Shown: one piece after another, positions 25,217-35,518 of the stretch | Position numbering within the stretch: the first letter of the stretch is position 1 | Layout: each line of letters begins with the position of its first letter | Assembly: GCA_002493945.1 (NCBI GenBank) | Contig: DLAL01000062.1 | Coordinates: forward strand, 1-64,000 | Reading direction: 5' to 3' | Length of the DNA: 64,000 bases | DNA from: Porphyromonadaceae bacterium UBA7048 | Lineage (GTDB): Bacteria; Bacteroidota; Bacteroidia; Bacteroidales; Muribaculaceae | Translations under genes and position numbers: made by a program | Notes under the pieces: generated by a model | Told to the model about the DNA's origin: nothing | Seen by the model: the letters and a program-made list of their open reading frames with translations, nothing else | The model's database searches: none

Positions 25217-25849
25217 ATGACAGAGCAGAGCACAATCACCGTCAATGGCCGAGGTGTCCTCCATGTGACACCCGATATCACGCGTCTTGAAATCAGCATA
25301 TCCCAGACCTATGCCACTTATGAGAAGGCTTTCACGGCCTCGAAGCAGAATACGTCGCTGCTCGGCAGCATCGCCGAGGGGTCGCACCTGTCTGATTCCT
25401 ATATCAAGACTCTCCGCTTCGACATCACCGAGTCGGCCTCTCAGCCCGGCGCATACGATATGATACAGACTTTCCGTGTCGACGTTCCTATCGAGACGGG
25501 ACTTTCGTCCACGCTGCTGCGCAACATCGCCAGGCAGATGCCCGGAGTGAACATCAGCATAGGCTACACTCTGAGGGATTCGCACCGCACCCAGCTCGAG
25601 ATACTCTCGCGTGCCGTCGAGGACGCCAAGGAGAAGGCTGTGGTCATGGCTCAGGCAGCCAGCTGCAAGCTCGGCAATGTAGTGTCGATAAACTACGACA
25701 TGCAGGACAATACTCCCTTCGCCAAAGGACCGCAGATCAGCACGTCGGCCACGGATAACTCGGCCGACAATTTCGACATCACTCCTCAGGAAATCATCAT
25801 CAGCGACGAGGTGGCTGTCACCTGGGAGCTGCACAACTACAAGTACTGA
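25217..25849 (+). CDS. SIMPL-domain (DUF541) protein
   Basis: A 210-residue SIMPL/DUF541 protein. The opening TITVNGRGVLHVTPDITRLE is the family start, with repeated beta-alpha units and the segment ILSRAVEDAKEKAVVMAQAA near 135-155. It has no signal peptide, whereas many relatives are periplasmic, so it is probably cytosolic. Role unknown; relatives are linked to oxidative or kinase signalling. Single gene with its own promoter. Confidence 0.82.
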   Translation: MTEQSTITVNGRGVLHVTPDITRLEISISQTYATYEKAFTASKQNTSLLGSIAEGSHLSDSYIKTLRFDITESASQPGAYDMIQTFRVDVPIETGLSSTLLRNIARQMPGVNISIGYTLRDSHRTQLEILSRAVEDAKEKAVVMAQAASCKLGNVVSINYDMQDNTPFAKGPQISTSATDNSADNFDITPQEIIISDEVAVTWELHNYKY

Positions 25850-25881
25850 GCGGCCGGTGGCGCCGGACTCTCCGGAGCCGG

Positions 25882-26274
25882 CTATTTGCGCTGGCGGTTG
25901 TCAAGGGCTTCGAGCAGGAGACCGAGTCTCCGGCGGATGTCCTGCAGGCGGTCGATGACCTGATGCTTGCGCTCGATGTCGCGCCGGTTGCGGCGCAGGT
26001 GCTCGCGTGCGCCTTCGAGCGTGAGACCTTTGTCTTTTATCAGAAAGCGGATGATGCGCAGCTGCTCGATGTCATTGGGTGTGTACAGGCGCGTCCCGCC
26101 GGCGTTGCGCCGCGGACGCAGTTCGGAGAATTCCTTCTCCCAGAAGCGGAGCGTGCTCTGCGGGAGTCCGAGCAGTATGGCTACGTCGCCTATGCGGTAG
26201 AATTTTTTTGACAGCTGGTCGGGGTTTTCCTTTTCCATTTTCGGGTTGCTTGGTGGATAATCAGTCCATGACAT
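25882..26274 (-). CDS. MerR-family transcriptional regulator
   Basis: A short MerR-like regulator. The winged helix FYRIGDVAILLGLPQSTLRFWEKEF is followed by RNAGGTRLYTPNDIEQL, then a helix IRFLIKDKGLTLEGAREHL and a coiled-coil tail of about 45 residues. There is no effector domain or metal-binding Cys, so the signal is unknown. The ATG at 26274 overlaps the peptidase gene by 14 bases; the ATG at 26238 (118 residues) is an equally good start. Co-transcribed with the M23 peptidase. Confidence 0.85.
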   Translation of the reverse strand: MSWTDYPPSNPKMEKENPDQLSKKFYRIGDVAILLGLPQSTLRFWEKEFSELRPRRNAGGTRLYTPNDIEQLRIIRFLIKDKGLTLEGAREHLRRNRRDIERKHQVIDRLQDIRRRLGLLLEALDNRQRK

Positions 26275-27232
26275 GTCCGGCGTTCTCGGCCAGGCGTATT
26301 ATCTCGTCGTACTGTTCGGGCGAGAGGTCGTAGTAATAATAGTTCACAGGATTCTGCGGCTGACCGCGGTAGCGTACCTCATAGTGCAGGTGCGGACCGG
26401 TCGACTTGCCGGTGTTGCCCACCAGCCCGATGAGGTCGCCGCGGTGCACGGTCTGCCCCGGATGCGCGATGAGCTTGGAGAGATGTGCGTAGCGTGTGGT
26501 ATAGTTGTATCCGTGGTCGATTTCGACCATGTTGCCGTAGGCGCTCTGCCACGATGATGTGCGGACGGTGCCGTCGGCCGTGGCGTAGACAGGAGTTCCC
26601 GCCGGCGCTGAGAAGTCCATGCCTTCATGGAACTTCATGGTTCCGTATACAGGGTCCCGACGTGCGCCGTAGCCCGAAGCCATGGCGCGCAGATACTTCT
26701 CGGGGACGGGCTGTATGGCCGGTATGTGGGCAGTGCGGTCTTTCTGCGAGGCGGTCTGCGATGCAAGGAAGTCGAATGACTTGATCTGTGTGACAAGCAT
26801 CTGGTCCAGCCGGTCGAGATTGCGCTCGACGCCTTCGAGCAGGCGTGAGTCCGACAGAGAGTCGATGGAGCGGTAGTTGCGCTGGCGCTCGAGTCCGGCA
26901 TATCGCCGTGCCGGTGTGAGAGGCTCGGCCTGCATCATGACGCGGTAGAAATTGTTGTCTCGCTCGGCAATGTCCTCCATCACGGCCAGTGCTCGGTCGG
27001 CGCGGCGGTTGAGGAGGTCGAGGCGCTGCTCGAGGCTCTCGTTCTGCTTGCGCAGGATGCGTTCGCGCGGCGAGTCAACCATATAGTAAAGGGCGAGTGC
27101 GAAGGCTGCCACGATGAGGACAGCCACCGCATAAGGGCGCACGACAGCGGCAATACGCTGGCGCCGGTAGGGATACACGCGCTCGTACTGCTCCGTCGCC
27201 GGATTATAGCGGTAGAATGTCTTTTGACTCAT
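26261..27232 (-). CDS. M23 peptidoglycan endopeptidase, membrane-anchored
   Basis: A 323-residue protein with one N-terminal membrane segment (about 31-50), a coiled coil (about 58-90) and a C-terminal LytM/M23 zinc peptidase. Zinc and catalytic residues are visible in FHEGMDFSAPAGTP (His and Asp) and GPHLHYEVR (HLH). Residues between the coil and the peptidase are helical. It should cut cross-links of cell-wall peptides in the periplasm, in the manner of cell-division or morphogenesis factors. It is transcribed away from alaS. Confidence 0.9.
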   Translation of the reverse strand: MSQKTFYRYNPATEQYERVYPYRRQRIAAVVRPYAVAVLIVAAFALALYYMVDSPRERILRKQNESLEQRLDLLNRRADRALAVMEDIAERDNNFYRVMMQAEPLTPARRYAGLERQRNYRSIDSLSDSRLLEGVERNLDRLDQMLVTQIKSFDFLASQTASQKDRTAHIPAIQPVPEKYLRAMASGYGARRDPVYGTMKFHEGMDFSAPAGTPVYATADGTVRTSSWQSAYGNMVEIDHGYNYTTRYAHLSKLIAHPGQTVHRGDLIGLVGNTGKSTGPHLHYEVRYRGQPQNPVNYYYYDLSPEQYDEIIRLAENAGHVMD

Positions 27233-27247
27233 GGGTCAGGGTAAATA

Positions 27248-27279
27248 TTTGGTAATGTGCGAAAATTGCTGTAATTTTG
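27248..27279 (+). promoter_or_regulatory. Promoter of the alaS operon
   Basis: TTTG (27248-27251), 20 bases, TAATTTTG (27272-27279), about 70 bases before the alaS start. Confidence 0.65.
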
Positions 27280-27291
27280 CACTCTGAAATG

Positions 27292-27299
27292 CAAAGATA
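27292..27299 (-). promoter_or_regulatory. Probable -7 box of the M23-merR transcript
   Basis: TATCTTTG on the minus strand, 60 bases before the peptidase start. The nearest TTTG is 23 bases upstream, longer than usual. It overlaps the leader of the divergent alaS transcript. Confidence 0.4.
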
Positions 27300-27347
27300 C
27301 TGATTTTGCGCCAAATAAACGACAAAAAATATACTTACATATATAAT

Positions 27348-29975
27348 ATGCTGACAGCAAAGGAAATACGCCAATCGTTCAAGGATTTCTTCGAGTCGAA
27401 AGGCCATCATATCGTGCCTTCGGCACCCATGGTAATCAAGGATGACCCCACGCTGATGTTCACCAACGCGGGTATGAATCAGTTCAAGGACATCATTTTA
27501 GGCAATAAAGTGCCTTCATACCGCCGTGTGGCCGACTCGCAGAAGTGCCTCCGCGTGAGCGGCAAGCACAACGACCTTGAAGAAGTGGGTCTTGACACTT
27601 ATCATCACACGATGTTCGAGATGCTGGGCAACTGGTCGTTCGGCGACTACTTCAAGGCCGAGGCCATAGATATGGCATGGGAATTCCTGGTGGATGTGCT
27701 TCACCTCAATCCCGGCCAGCTCTACGCCACGGTGTTCGAGGGTTCGCCTGAAGAGGGGCTTGCCCGCGACGACGAGGCTGCCGCCATCTGGGCCAGACAT
27801 CTGCCGGCCGACCACATCATCAACGGCAACAAGCACGACAACTTCTGGGAGATGGGCGACACGGGTCCATGCGGTCCCTGCTCGGAAATTCACATCGACA
27901 TCCGTCCCGAGGCAGAGCGTGCCGCCGTCTCCGGCGCATCGCTGGTCAACCACGACCATCCGCAGGTCATCGAGATATGGAACCTGGTGTTCATGCAGTA
28001 CAACCGCAAGGCCGACGGCACTCTCGAGCCGCTTCCGGCCAAGGTCATCGACACGGGCATGGGCTTCGAGCGCCTCTGCATGGCTCTTCAGGGCAAGACC
28101 TCGAACTATGACACCGACGTATTCACTCCGCTGATAGCCAAGATATCGAACCTTTCGGGCAAGGAGTACGGCAAGGACCGCCATGTCGACGTGGCCATGC
28201 GTGTCATCGCCGACCATCTGCGCACCATAGCATTCTCCATCGCCGACAACCAGCTGCCGTCGAACGCCAAGGCCGGATACGTCATTCGTCGTATCCTCCG
28301 CCGGGCCGTGCGCTACGCATACACCTTCCTGGAGCAGAAGCAGGCATTCATGTACCGCCTCATCGACACGCTCATCGAGAATATGGGCGACGCATACCCC
28401 GAGCTCCCGGCCAACCGCGAGCTCATCATGCGCGTCATCAAGGAGGAGGAAGAGTCCTTCCTGCGCACCCTTGAGAACGGCATCCGTCTGCTCGACGACG
28501 CCGTGAAGGCCGCCAAGGCCGAGGGCAAGAACGAGATATCGGGAGTACAGGCATTCACGCTCTATGACACCTACGGATTCCCTCTCGACCTTACCGAGCT
28601 CATCCTCAAGGACTACGGTATGACCGTCGACATAGAGGGCTTCAACACCGAGATGGCCGCACAGAAGGCCCGCGCACGCAGCGCGGCTGCCGTAGAGGCC
28701 GCCGACTGGGTCGTGGTCAACGAAGGCGAGCAGGAATTCACAGGCTATGACAACACCGAGGCCGAGGCACGCATCCTCCGCTACCGCCACGTCAAGCAGA
28801 AGAACCGCGAGTACTACCAGCTGATACTCTCCGTGACACCCTTCTACGCCGAGATGGGCGGCCAGGTGGGCGACACCGGCACCCTGACCGACCTCGCTAC
28901 CGGCGCCGAGACCAAGGTCTTCGACACCAAGCGCGAGAACGGCGTGGGCGTGCATCTTGTCAAGGAACTCCCCGCCGACCTTAACGCCACATTCCGCGCG
29001 GCCATCAACGTCGAGAACCGCGAGGCCATCTCGCGCAACCACAGCGCCACGCACCTGCTGCACCAGGCGCTGCGCGACGTCCTCGGCACGCACGTGGAGC
29101 AGAAAGGCTCATACGTGTCGGCCGACGTGCTCCGCTTCGACTTCTCGCACTTCCAGAAGCTTACCCCCGAAGAGCTCAAGGCTGTCGAGCGTCTTGCCAA
29201 CCGCCGTGTGCGTCAGGCCATGGCTCTCGACGAGAAGCGCCATATGCCGATAGCCGAGGCCCGCGCCATGGGTGCTATGGCTCTCTTCGGAGAGAAGTAC
29301 GGCGATGACGTCCGCGTGGTGCGCTACGGCGACTCCGTAGAACTCTGCGGCGGCACGCACGTGGCCAATACGGGCAACATCGGCATGATTAAGATACTGT
29401 CAGAGTCGAGCATCGCAGCCGGCATCCGCCGCATCGAGGCCGTGACCGGCGCCGGAGTAGAGGACATGATTGACGAGGCCGAAGGCATGCTTAAGTCGAT
29501 TTCGGCCATGTTCAACAACGTGCCCGACATCGTCGGCACTCTCCGCAAGGCCATCGAGGAGAACGCCGAACTGCGCCGTCAGGCCGAGGAGTACATGAAG
29601 GAGCGCATCGCCAGCCTGTCGCAGCAGCTCCTCGACTCGGCTACGATGAGTCCCTCGGGCGTCAGGATAGTGACTCTGCGCGGTCCGCGCCTGCCTGAAA
29701 TGGCCAAGGGCGTGGCTTTCACCGTGCGCACGCTCTCGCCCGAAGCCACGGCATTCATCGGCGCCACTGCCGATGCCGCCGGCAAGCCTCTGCTCACCGT
29801 AATGCTCACCGACGACCTCACCAAGAGCGGACTGAACGCATCGCAGATAGTGCGCGAGGCCGCTCGCAAGATCAAAGGCGGCGGCGGCGGCCAGCCCGGC
29901 TTCGCACAGGCCGGCGGCAAGGACGCCGAAGGTCTCACCGAGGCCTTCGAAGCCATGATACAGGCCATCAAGTAA
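27348..29975 (+). CDS. alaS: Alanyl-tRNA synthetase
   Basis: A class II synthetase of 875 residues, full length. The catalytic domain shows [18 protein letters not shown] and the class II pieces; the editing domain has the zinc ligands HSATHLLH and CGGTH; the C-terminal DHHA1 part ends with [17 protein letters not shown] chose ATG 27348 ([11 protein letters not shown]), the usual family start, over a TTG 14 codons upstream. It heads an operon with the PASTA protein 15 bases behind. Confidence 0.97.
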   Translation: MLTAKEIRQSFKDFFESKGHHIVPSAPMVIKDDPTLMFTNAGMNQFKDIILGNKVPSYRRVADSQKCLRVSGKHNDLEEVGLDTYHHTMFEMLGNWSFGDYFKAEAIDMAWEFLVDVLHLNPGQLYATVFEGSPEEGLARDDEAAAIWARHLPADHIINGNKHDNFWEMGDTGPCGPCSEIHIDIRPEAERAAVSGASLVNHDHPQVIEIWNLVFMQYNRKADGTLEPLPAKVIDTGMGFERLCMALQGKTSNYDTDVFTPLIAKISNLSGKEYGKDRHVDVAMRVIADHLRTIAFSIADNQLPSNAKAGYVIRRILRRAVRYAYTFLEQKQAFMYRLIDTLIENMGDAYPELPANRELIMRVIKEEEESFLRTLENGIRLLDDAVKAAKAEGKNEISGVQAFTLYDTYGFPLDLTELILKDYGMTVDIEGFNTEMAAQKARARSAAAVEAADWVVVNEGEQEFTGYDNTEAEARILRYRHVKQKNREYYQLILSVTPFYAEMGGQVGDTGTLTDLATGAETKVFDTKRENGVGVHLVKELPADLNATFRAAINVENREAISRNHSATHLLHQALRDVLGTHVEQKGSYVSADVLRFDFSHFQKLTPEELKAVERLANRRVRQAMALDEKRHMPIAEARAMGAMALFGEKYGDDVRVVRYGDSVELCGGTHVANTGNIGMIKILSESSIAAGIRRIEAVTGAGVEDMIDEAEGMLKSISAMFNNVPDIVGTLRKAIEENAELRRQAEEYMKERIASLSQQLLDSATMSPSGVRIVTLRGPRLPEMAKGVAFTVRTLSPEATAFIGATADAAGKPLLTVMLTDDLTKSGLNASQIVREAARKIKGGGGGQPGFAQAGGKDAEGLTEAFEAMIQAIK

Positions 29976-29990
29976 AACACACTCAGCTCT

Positions 29991-30629
29991 ATGCAGAAAG
30001 TCAAGGCCTTCTATGCCAAGCACCCGATACTGAGCCATTTCCTGCTCATCGTGGCCACGGGATTCATCATCCTGTGGGGAGTACTGCTGTATCTTGACCA
30101 CTGGACACAGCACGGACAGACGGCCATCGTGCCCGATATCAGGCATAAGTCGTACGCCGAAGCCCGCTCAGTCCTTCAGGCCAATGGCCTGTCGATAGAG
30201 ATTGCGGACTCGGTGTACGACCGCTCGTTTGCGCCCGGCACGGTGATGGAGTCGAATCCGCGCGCCGGAGCGGTGGTGAAGAAAGACCGTCAGGTCTACG
30301 TCACCGTAACGGCCTTCTCGCCCAAGCAGGTGACCATCTCCATGCCTCTGACGGGCAATGTGTCCTCGCGTCAGGCCATGTCATATCTCCGCGGCATAGG
30401 CATCACCGACATCCGCATAGAGAGCGTGCCGTCGGACTACGCCGACCTGGTGGTGGGTGCCCGCTACGGCGACACTCCGCTGAAAGTCGGCTCTGTCATC
30501 CCCGTGACCTCGACCGTTACGCTTCAGGTGGGCTCGGGGCCGGCGACTGACTCCGGCGACACCGAGGCGGCGGACAGCACCGGACTTGAGGATGACGCCG
30601 ACATCGAGGAATACGGAAGCATATTCTGA
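29991..30629 (+). CDS. PASTA-domain membrane protein
   Basis: A 212-residue protein with one N-terminal membrane segment (about 16-36) and two PASTA repeats (about 44-108 and 110-180), then an acidic tail. PASTA domains bind peptidoglycan fragments or mediate contacts in the cell wall. Here no kinase or penicillin-binding domain is attached. It lies 15 bases after alaS and 3 before the pseudouridine synthase gene. In other Bacteroidota a similar PASTA gene sits beside an RluD-like gene, so the pairing is probably old. Confidence 0.87.
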   Translation: MQKVKAFYAKHPILSHFLLIVATGFIILWGVLLYLDHWTQHGQTAIVPDIRHKSYAEARSVLQANGLSIEIADSVYDRSFAPGTVMESNPRAGAVVKKDRQVYVTVTAFSPKQVTISMPLTGNVSSRQAMSYLRGIGITDIRIESVPSDYADLVVGARYGDTPLKVGSVIPVTSTVTLQVGSGPATDSGDTEAADSTGLEDDADIEEYGSIF

Positions 30630-30632
30630 CGC

Positions 30633-31715
30633 ATGGACGAGGACATCATCATAGACGACGTACAGGACGAGGGCGACGACGGCCGCGTGATAGAAATCGG
30701 CGGAACGGAGTACTACGAGCACTTCCGATTCGTGGCCGACAAGGGCCAGGAGCTGCTGCGCGTGGACAAGTTCCTCGTGGCGCGGCTGCAGAAGTCGTCG
30801 CGCAACCGCGTGCAGCAGGCCGCCGAGGCCGGCTGCATACTTGTCAACGGCAAGGCGGTGAAGAGCAACTACCGCGTCAAGCCTCTCGACGTGGTGCAGG
30901 TGGTGATGGACCGTCCGCGCTACGAGTTCGAGATTGTGGCGCAGGACATCCCGCTCGACATCGTCTACGAGGACCGCTACGTGCTGGTGGTCAACAAGCC
31001 TGCCGGCCTGGTTGTGCATCCGGGTCACGGCAACTACGACGGAACGCTGGTCAACGCTCTGGCATGGCACTTCCGCGACACTCCCGACTATGACGTGAAC
31101 GACCCCCGTCTGGGACTGGTCCACCGCATAGACAAGGATACGTCAGGCCTGCTGGTGGTGGCCAAGACTCCCGACGCCAAGACCGATCTCGGCCGCCAGT
31201 TCTTCAACAAGACCACCAAGCGCGAATACGTGGCAGTGGTGTGGGGACGCCCCGACCCTGCCGAGGGCACCGTGGCCACCAACATAGGCCGCAGCCCCAG
31301 GGACCGCCTGCAGATGACTACCTTCCCCCTCGACGGGCCCGAAGGCAAGCGTGCCGTGACGCACTACAGCACCATCGAGCAGCTCGGCCACGTGTCGGTG
31401 GTCAAGTGCGTGCTCGAGACGGGGCGCACCCATCAGATACGCGTGCACATGCGTTCGCTCGGCCATCCGCTCTTCAACGACGCGCGCTACGGCGGCGACC
31501 GCATCCTCCGCGGAGTGCAGTCGTCGACCTATCAGGCCTTCGTCAACAACTGCTTCGACATCTGTCCGCGTCAGGCGCTCCATGCGCGGACGCTCGGATT
31601 CCGACATCCCGAGACGGGCGAGGAGATGTTCTTCACGGCCGATGTCCCGGCCGACATGACCGCCCTTATAGAGAAATGGCGCACCTACGTGCGCGGCACC
31701 ACCCAACAGCAATGA
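30633..31715 (+). CDS. RluA/RluD-family 23S rRNA pseudouridine synthase
   Basis: A 360-residue enzyme. An S4 RNA-binding domain occupies about 45-105 (VDKFLVARLQKSSRNRVQ), followed by the catalytic domain with HRIDKDTSGLLVVAKT, whose Asp (near residue 168) attacks uridine. The later TGRTHQIRVHM segment is the family motif. It probably modifies the helix 69 region of 23S rRNA, as RluD does, but the exact site cannot be read. Its stop overlaps the aroE start by 4 bases. Confidence 0.92.
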   Translation: MDEDIIIDDVQDEGDDGRVIEIGGTEYYEHFRFVADKGQELLRVDKFLVARLQKSSRNRVQQAAEAGCILVNGKAVKSNYRVKPLDVVQVVMDRPRYEFEIVAQDIPLDIVYEDRYVLVVNKPAGLVVHPGHGNYDGTLVNALAWHFRDTPDYDVNDPRLGLVHRIDKDTSGLLVVAKTPDAKTDLGRQFFNKTTKREYVAVVWGRPDPAEGTVATNIGRSPRDRLQMTTFPLDGPEGKRAVTHYSTIEQLGHVSVVKCVLETGRTHQIRVHMRSLGHPLFNDARYGGDRILRGVQSSTYQAFVNNCFDICPRQALHARTLGFRHPETGEEMFFTADVPADMTALIEKWRTYVRGTTQQQ

Positions 31716-32494
31716 CACAGACACGACTCTCCACCACCGACTACGGACTGATAGGACGTCCGCTGGCACACTCACAGTCAAAGGCTTTCTTCACCCGTCT
31801 TTTCGCAGAGGAGGGGAGCGGCGAGAGCTACGACAACTTCGAGCTTCAGGAACTCACGCCGCAGGCCCTGTACGGGCTTGTGCTGCTCAATCCGCAGCTG
31901 AAAGGCTTCAATGTGACGGCGCCCTACAAGGTGGCCGTCATGGACTATCTTGACAGCATCGACCCTGCGGCCGAGCGCGTCGGAGCCGTGAATACGGTGA
32001 AGATAGAGCGCGACGCAACGGGCCGCGTGACGGCTCTGTGCGGCTTCAACACCGATGTCGAGGGTTTCCGCGAGAGCGTCCGTCCTATGGCGGAACGGCT
32101 CGCACCGGGAGCCGGTGCGCTGATACTCGGCACGGGCGGAGCCTCTAAGGCCGTGGCCGAGGCGCTGTCGCAGCTCGGCGTGAAGGCGCTGAAGGTGTCG
32201 CATTCGGGCAAGGGTGACCTGACCTATGACGACATCACCGCCGAGGTGCTGGCGAAATGTCCACTGGTGGTCAATGCAACGCCGCTGGGGACATATCCTG
32301 ACACGGCGTCGTGTCCGCCCTTCCCCTTCGGACTGCTCAGGCCGGGCATGATGTGCCACGACCTGGTGTACAATCCTGCCGAGACGGAATTCATGCGCCG
32401 TGCCGCAGCTCAGGGTGCCGAAGTGAAGAACGGCCTTGAGATGCTGCACCGTCAGGCGCTGGCGTCGCTTGCTGTATGGCGGACTAAATCATAG
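31712..32494 (+). CDS. aroE: Shikimate dehydrogenase
   Basis: A 260-residue enzyme reducing 3-dehydroshikimate to shikimate with NADPH, a step in aromatic amino acid synthesis. Visible are GRPLAHSQSK (shikimate-binding Ser pair), NVTAPYK with the catalytic Lys near residue 72, the dinucleotide motif GTGGASKAV near 130 and NATPLGTYPD. The start overlaps the stop of the upstream gene (ATGA), showing translational coupling. Slightly short but complete. Confidence 0.95.
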   Translation: MTQTRLSTTDYGLIGRPLAHSQSKAFFTRLFAEEGSGESYDNFELQELTPQALYGLVLLNPQLKGFNVTAPYKVAVMDYLDSIDPAAERVGAVNTVKIERDATGRVTALCGFNTDVEGFRESVRPMAERLAPGAGALILGTGGASKAVAEALSQLGVKALKVSHSGKGDLTYDDITAEVLAKCPLVVNATPLGTYPDTASCPPFPFGLLRPGMMCHDLVYNPAETEFMRRAAAQGAEVKNGLEMLHRQALASLAVWRTKS

Positions 32495-32499
32495 AGGTC

Positions 32500-34431
32500 A
32501 TGAACCCCTCTCCCGTCATGAAAGTGCCGGCGGCGATACTTGCCGCGGCTGCCGTGACGGGAATCCTCGCCGTGACGGCCCCGGGGCCGGGCGGCTATAT
32601 AGCGGCCGCGGCTACGGCAGCCTCTGCGCTGTGGCTTTTCCGCGACAGCCGTATCCACATTTATTTTTTCGGACTTTTCACCGTCATATTCATCGGCCTT
32701 GCATGGCTCCGTGAGCCTGTGGCGTGCCGTGACTATACGGAGCGGACGCGCCGGGCCGAGGTGGTCAGCGCGAGTGCCGGCGATGTGTCGCAGCGTGTCG
32801 TTGCTGTACTTGACGACGGGGCGCGTGTCGGGCTGACATATACCGACATCGTGCCTGTGCTCTGTGCCGGCGACTCGATAGCGTTCACCTCCGAATTGCA
32901 GCCCCTCGGCCGCTACGGCCACGTGCCCGGCATGGGCGTGGAGGGGATGGCCGACCGCTCGCTGAGACTCTCGGCACGCGCGGTGGCGCATGACGGCGAC
33001 CTGGCTGTGACGGGACATTCCGACGGTGCCGCATACTTCTTCGACCGCCTGCGGCGCCGGCTTGCCGATGCGGTGTATGCCTCGCCTATGTCGCCGGCTT
33101 CGGCGCGACTTTTCACCACGGCCACGCTTGCTACGGGCGATGTCGACAGCGGATTCCGCAACGGATTCAGCGTCACGGGGCTGTCGCATCTGCTGTGTGT
33201 GAGCGGTTTTCATGTAGGCATAGTGGCGTGGCTCGTGGCGTGGCTGCTGATGCCTCTGCGCTTCGTGCCGTGCCGGGTGGCGCTGCGGCGCCTTCCTGCC
33301 GTGGCGGTCATATGGCTGTATGCCATGCTCGCCGGCTTCGGGCCGTCGGTAGTGCGTGCGGCCATGATGATTACGGTCTTCGCCCTCGCGCGGCTTCTGG
33401 AGCGGCGTCCGCATCCGCTGAACACGCTCGCCGTGGCCTTCGCGGCGGTGCTGCTGATTGACCCTTACCAGCTTTTTTCGGCCGGCTTCCAGCTGTCGTT
33501 CACCGCCGTGGCCGGCCTTGTGCTGCTTGCCGGCAGATTCAATCCCGTCGGACCGGAGAAACGTCTGTGGCACCGCGCGGCTGCTGCCGTGGCAGCGCCT
33601 GCGGCTGTGATGGTGGCGACGGCGCCTGTGCTCCTTGCGTGGTTTCACCGCCTTCCGCTGCTGTCCGTTCCTGCAAATGCCGCCGGTATGCTGATATTCC
33701 CTGTATTCATGGTCGCCGGATTTGCGGCACTGTGCCTGCACTGTCTCGGCCTGCCGTCGGCGTGGCTCTTCGGACTGTGCGACCGGCTGTATGAACTGAT
33801 GGACGCCATGGCCGGATTCTTCGCCTCTGTATCGGAGAAAACCTCACTCACACTGGCGCCTGACGTGCTGACTCTCGTGTGTCTGACCGGAGCCGTAGCG
33901 GCATGTGTGTGGGTGACCCGTGCGCAGGGGCGCCGTATAGTGCCGCTGACCGTGATGGCGGCGTGCCTGCTGCTGGCGTCGTGCGACCGTCGTCCCGAAG
34001 GCCGGGCCGTGCTTATCGACGGAACATCGGGCGGTACGGACATCTGTTTCCTGAGCCGGGGGCACGCTGAAGTGTGGACGGCGCGCGACCGTGACCGCAT
34101 CGTGACACGTGCCACGAGACTCTTTGCGGCATATGGCGCCGATACGGCGGAGTTGCGCGGCACCTTCCCGCGCGACACGACCGTCTGCGGACTGATGCTG
34201 GCAGATTCGGGAATCGATGATGCGGGAGCGAAGCCCGGCGTTGTCATCATTGACGGCCGTTTCCGCGGATTCCTGCGTGATGTCGTCGCACAGGGAAGCC
34301 GTCAGCTCGTTGTGCTGGGGGCGGATATCGGTGTGCGGCGTCATGAGCGCTATGTGCTCGAGGCCGACAGTCTGGGCGTGCAGGTGCATGACCTGCGTCG
34401 CAAGGCCTGCTTCCGTATGCTTCAGGAGTGA
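32500..34431 (+). CDS. comEC: ComEC/Rec2-family membrane protein
   Basis: A 643-residue polytopic protein. The N-terminal third has membrane segments and a periplasmic OB-like region (DUF4131), then the competence core with GLSHLLCVSGFHVGIVAW near 225-242 and several more membrane segments. The C-terminal 150 residues have no metal-binding HxHxDH motif, so the metallo-beta-lactamase half found in full ComEC is absent or degenerate. ComEC is the channel for single-stranded DNA in transformation; whether this strain takes up DNA is unknown. Last gene of the alaS operon. Confidence 0.88.
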   Translation: MNPSPVMKVPAAILAAAAVTGILAVTAPGPGGYIAAAATAASALWLFRDSRIHIYFFGLFTVIFIGLAWLREPVACRDYTERTRRAEVVSASAGDVSQRVVAVLDDGARVGLTYTDIVPVLCAGDSIAFTSELQPLGRYGHVPGMGVEGMADRSLRLSARAVAHDGDLAVTGHSDGAAYFFDRLRRRLADAVYASPMSPASARLFTTATLATGDVDSGFRNGFSVTGLSHLLCVSGFHVGIVAWLVAWLLMPLRFVPCRVALRRLPAVAVIWLYAMLAGFGPSVVRAAMMITVFALARLLERRPHPLNTLAVAFAAVLLIDPYQLFSAGFQLSFTAVAGLVLLAGRFNPVGPEKRLWHRAAAAVAAPAAVMVATAPVLLAWFHRLPLLSVPANAAGMLIFPVFMVAGFAALCLHCLGLPSAWLFGLCDRLYELMDAMAGFFASVSEKTSLTLAPDVLTLVCLTGAVAACVWVTRAQGRRIVPLTVMAACLLLASCDRRPEGRAVLIDGTSGGTDICFLSRGHAEVWTARDRDRIVTRATRLFAAYGADTAELRGTFPRDTTVCGLMLADSGIDDAGAKPGVVIIDGRFRGFLRDVVAQGSRQLVVLGADIGVRRHERYVLEADSLGVQVHDLRRKACFRMLQE

Positions 34432-34440
34432 CCCGGGGCA

Positions 34441-35517
34441 TCAGCCGCGTGATGTGCGGCGGTAGAGCACTATGGCTATGATTATATATATGAAATTGGG
34501 AATCCACATGGCCACGAACGGCGACGTCAGCCCTGAGATGGCGAATGTCTGCGTGATGGTCATGAAGAGGATGTAGCTGAAACTCAGCACCAGGCCGATG
34601 CCGATGTTGAGGCCCATGCCGCCTTTCTGCTTCTTCACCGAGAGGGTCATGCCGATGACCGTGAGGATGAATGCTGCGGCAGTCATGGCGTAGCGGCGCT
34701 CGCGCTCGACCTCGAATGTCTGTATGTTGCCCACGCCTCGTGCTTTCTGCCGGCGGATGTACTCGTTCAGAGCCGGAGAGGTCATCTGCTCGTGGTCCTG
34801 ACTCGATATGAGGAAATCGCGAGGCTCGAATGGTATGCTCGTATCGCGGGCCGATCCTTTGGTGATGTATTCGCGGTCGTCGCGGAAGTCACGCTGCACG
34901 TAGTCGTAGATGCGCCACTGCGTGATGGTGTCCCACTTGATGGAGCGTGCCGTCAGGCGCGACACCAGGCGCTTGTCCTCGTCGAAGGACTCAAGCGAGA
35001 AGTTGTGGCCGGTCTTGCTGAGGTTGTCATAGCGGCTCATGTAGGCTATCTGCCCCGGGGCCACCATGAGCATGATGTTCGAGCCGTAGTCCACGCGCTT
35101 GTTCTTGACGTAGGTGTTGGTGTAGTTGATGCGCTTGATATTGGCCGGAGGGATGACGTAGGCGCTGAGCACGAAGGTCAGCGCGGCGATGATGGCGGCC
35201 GATACCATGTAGGGCCTCAGGAGACGCCTGAAGCTCATGCCCGATGAAAGCATGGCGATAATCTCGCTGTTGCCGGCCAGCTTCGACGTGAAGAATATCA
35301 CCGCGATGAAGGTGAAGAGGGGCGAGAACTGGTTGGCGAAGTATGGCAGGAAGTTCAGGAAGTAGTCGAAGAGCGTGGCCTGCAGCGGCGCTTTGGCGAA
35401 GGAGTCGAACTTCTCGTTCACGTCGAACATGATCACGATGGCCAGCAGGAGGATGATCGCGAAGACGTAGGTCCCGAGGAATTTGCGGATGATGTATCGG
35501 TCGAGCAGCTTGAACAT
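34441..35517 (-). CDS. LptF/LptG-family LPS export permease
   Basis: A 358-residue permease of the YjgP/YjgQ family, part of the inner-membrane ABC exporter that pulls lipopolysaccharide out of the membrane. Pattern: a membrane segment at about 12-32, more near 55-80 and 100-125, a periplasmic jellyroll of about 150 residues (about 130-260), then three C-terminal segments. Whether it is LptF or LptG cannot be told. It follows tgt by one base. Confidence 0.9.
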   Translation of the reverse strand: MFKLLDRYIIRKFLGTYVFAIILLLAIVIMFDVNEKFDSFAKAPLQATLFDYFLNFLPYFANQFSPLFTFIAVIFFTSKLAGNSEIIAMLSSGMSFRRLLRPYMVSAAIIAALTFVLSAYVIPPANIKRINYTNTYVKNKRVDYGSNIMLMVAPGQIAYMSRYDNLSKTGHNFSLESFDEDKRLVSRLTARSIKWDTITQWRIYDYVQRDFRDDREYITKGSARDTSIPFEPRDFLISSQDHEQMTSPALNEYIRRQKARGVGNIQTFEVERERRYAMTAAAFILTVIGMTLSVKKQKGGMGLNIGIGLVLSFSYILFMTITQTFAISGLTSPFVAMWIPNFIYIIIAIVLYRRTSRG

Positions 35518-35518
35518 A

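Noticed and set aside
27516..29093. 525-codon minus-strand frame inside alaS
   Set aside because: alaS is certain from its motifs and fills the region; the frame is a shadow.
31241..31711. Upstream extension of the aroE frame through the pseudouridine synthase gene
   Set aside because: The extension is Arg/His/Pro-rich shadow text; aroE begins cleanly at the ATG overlapping the previous stop.
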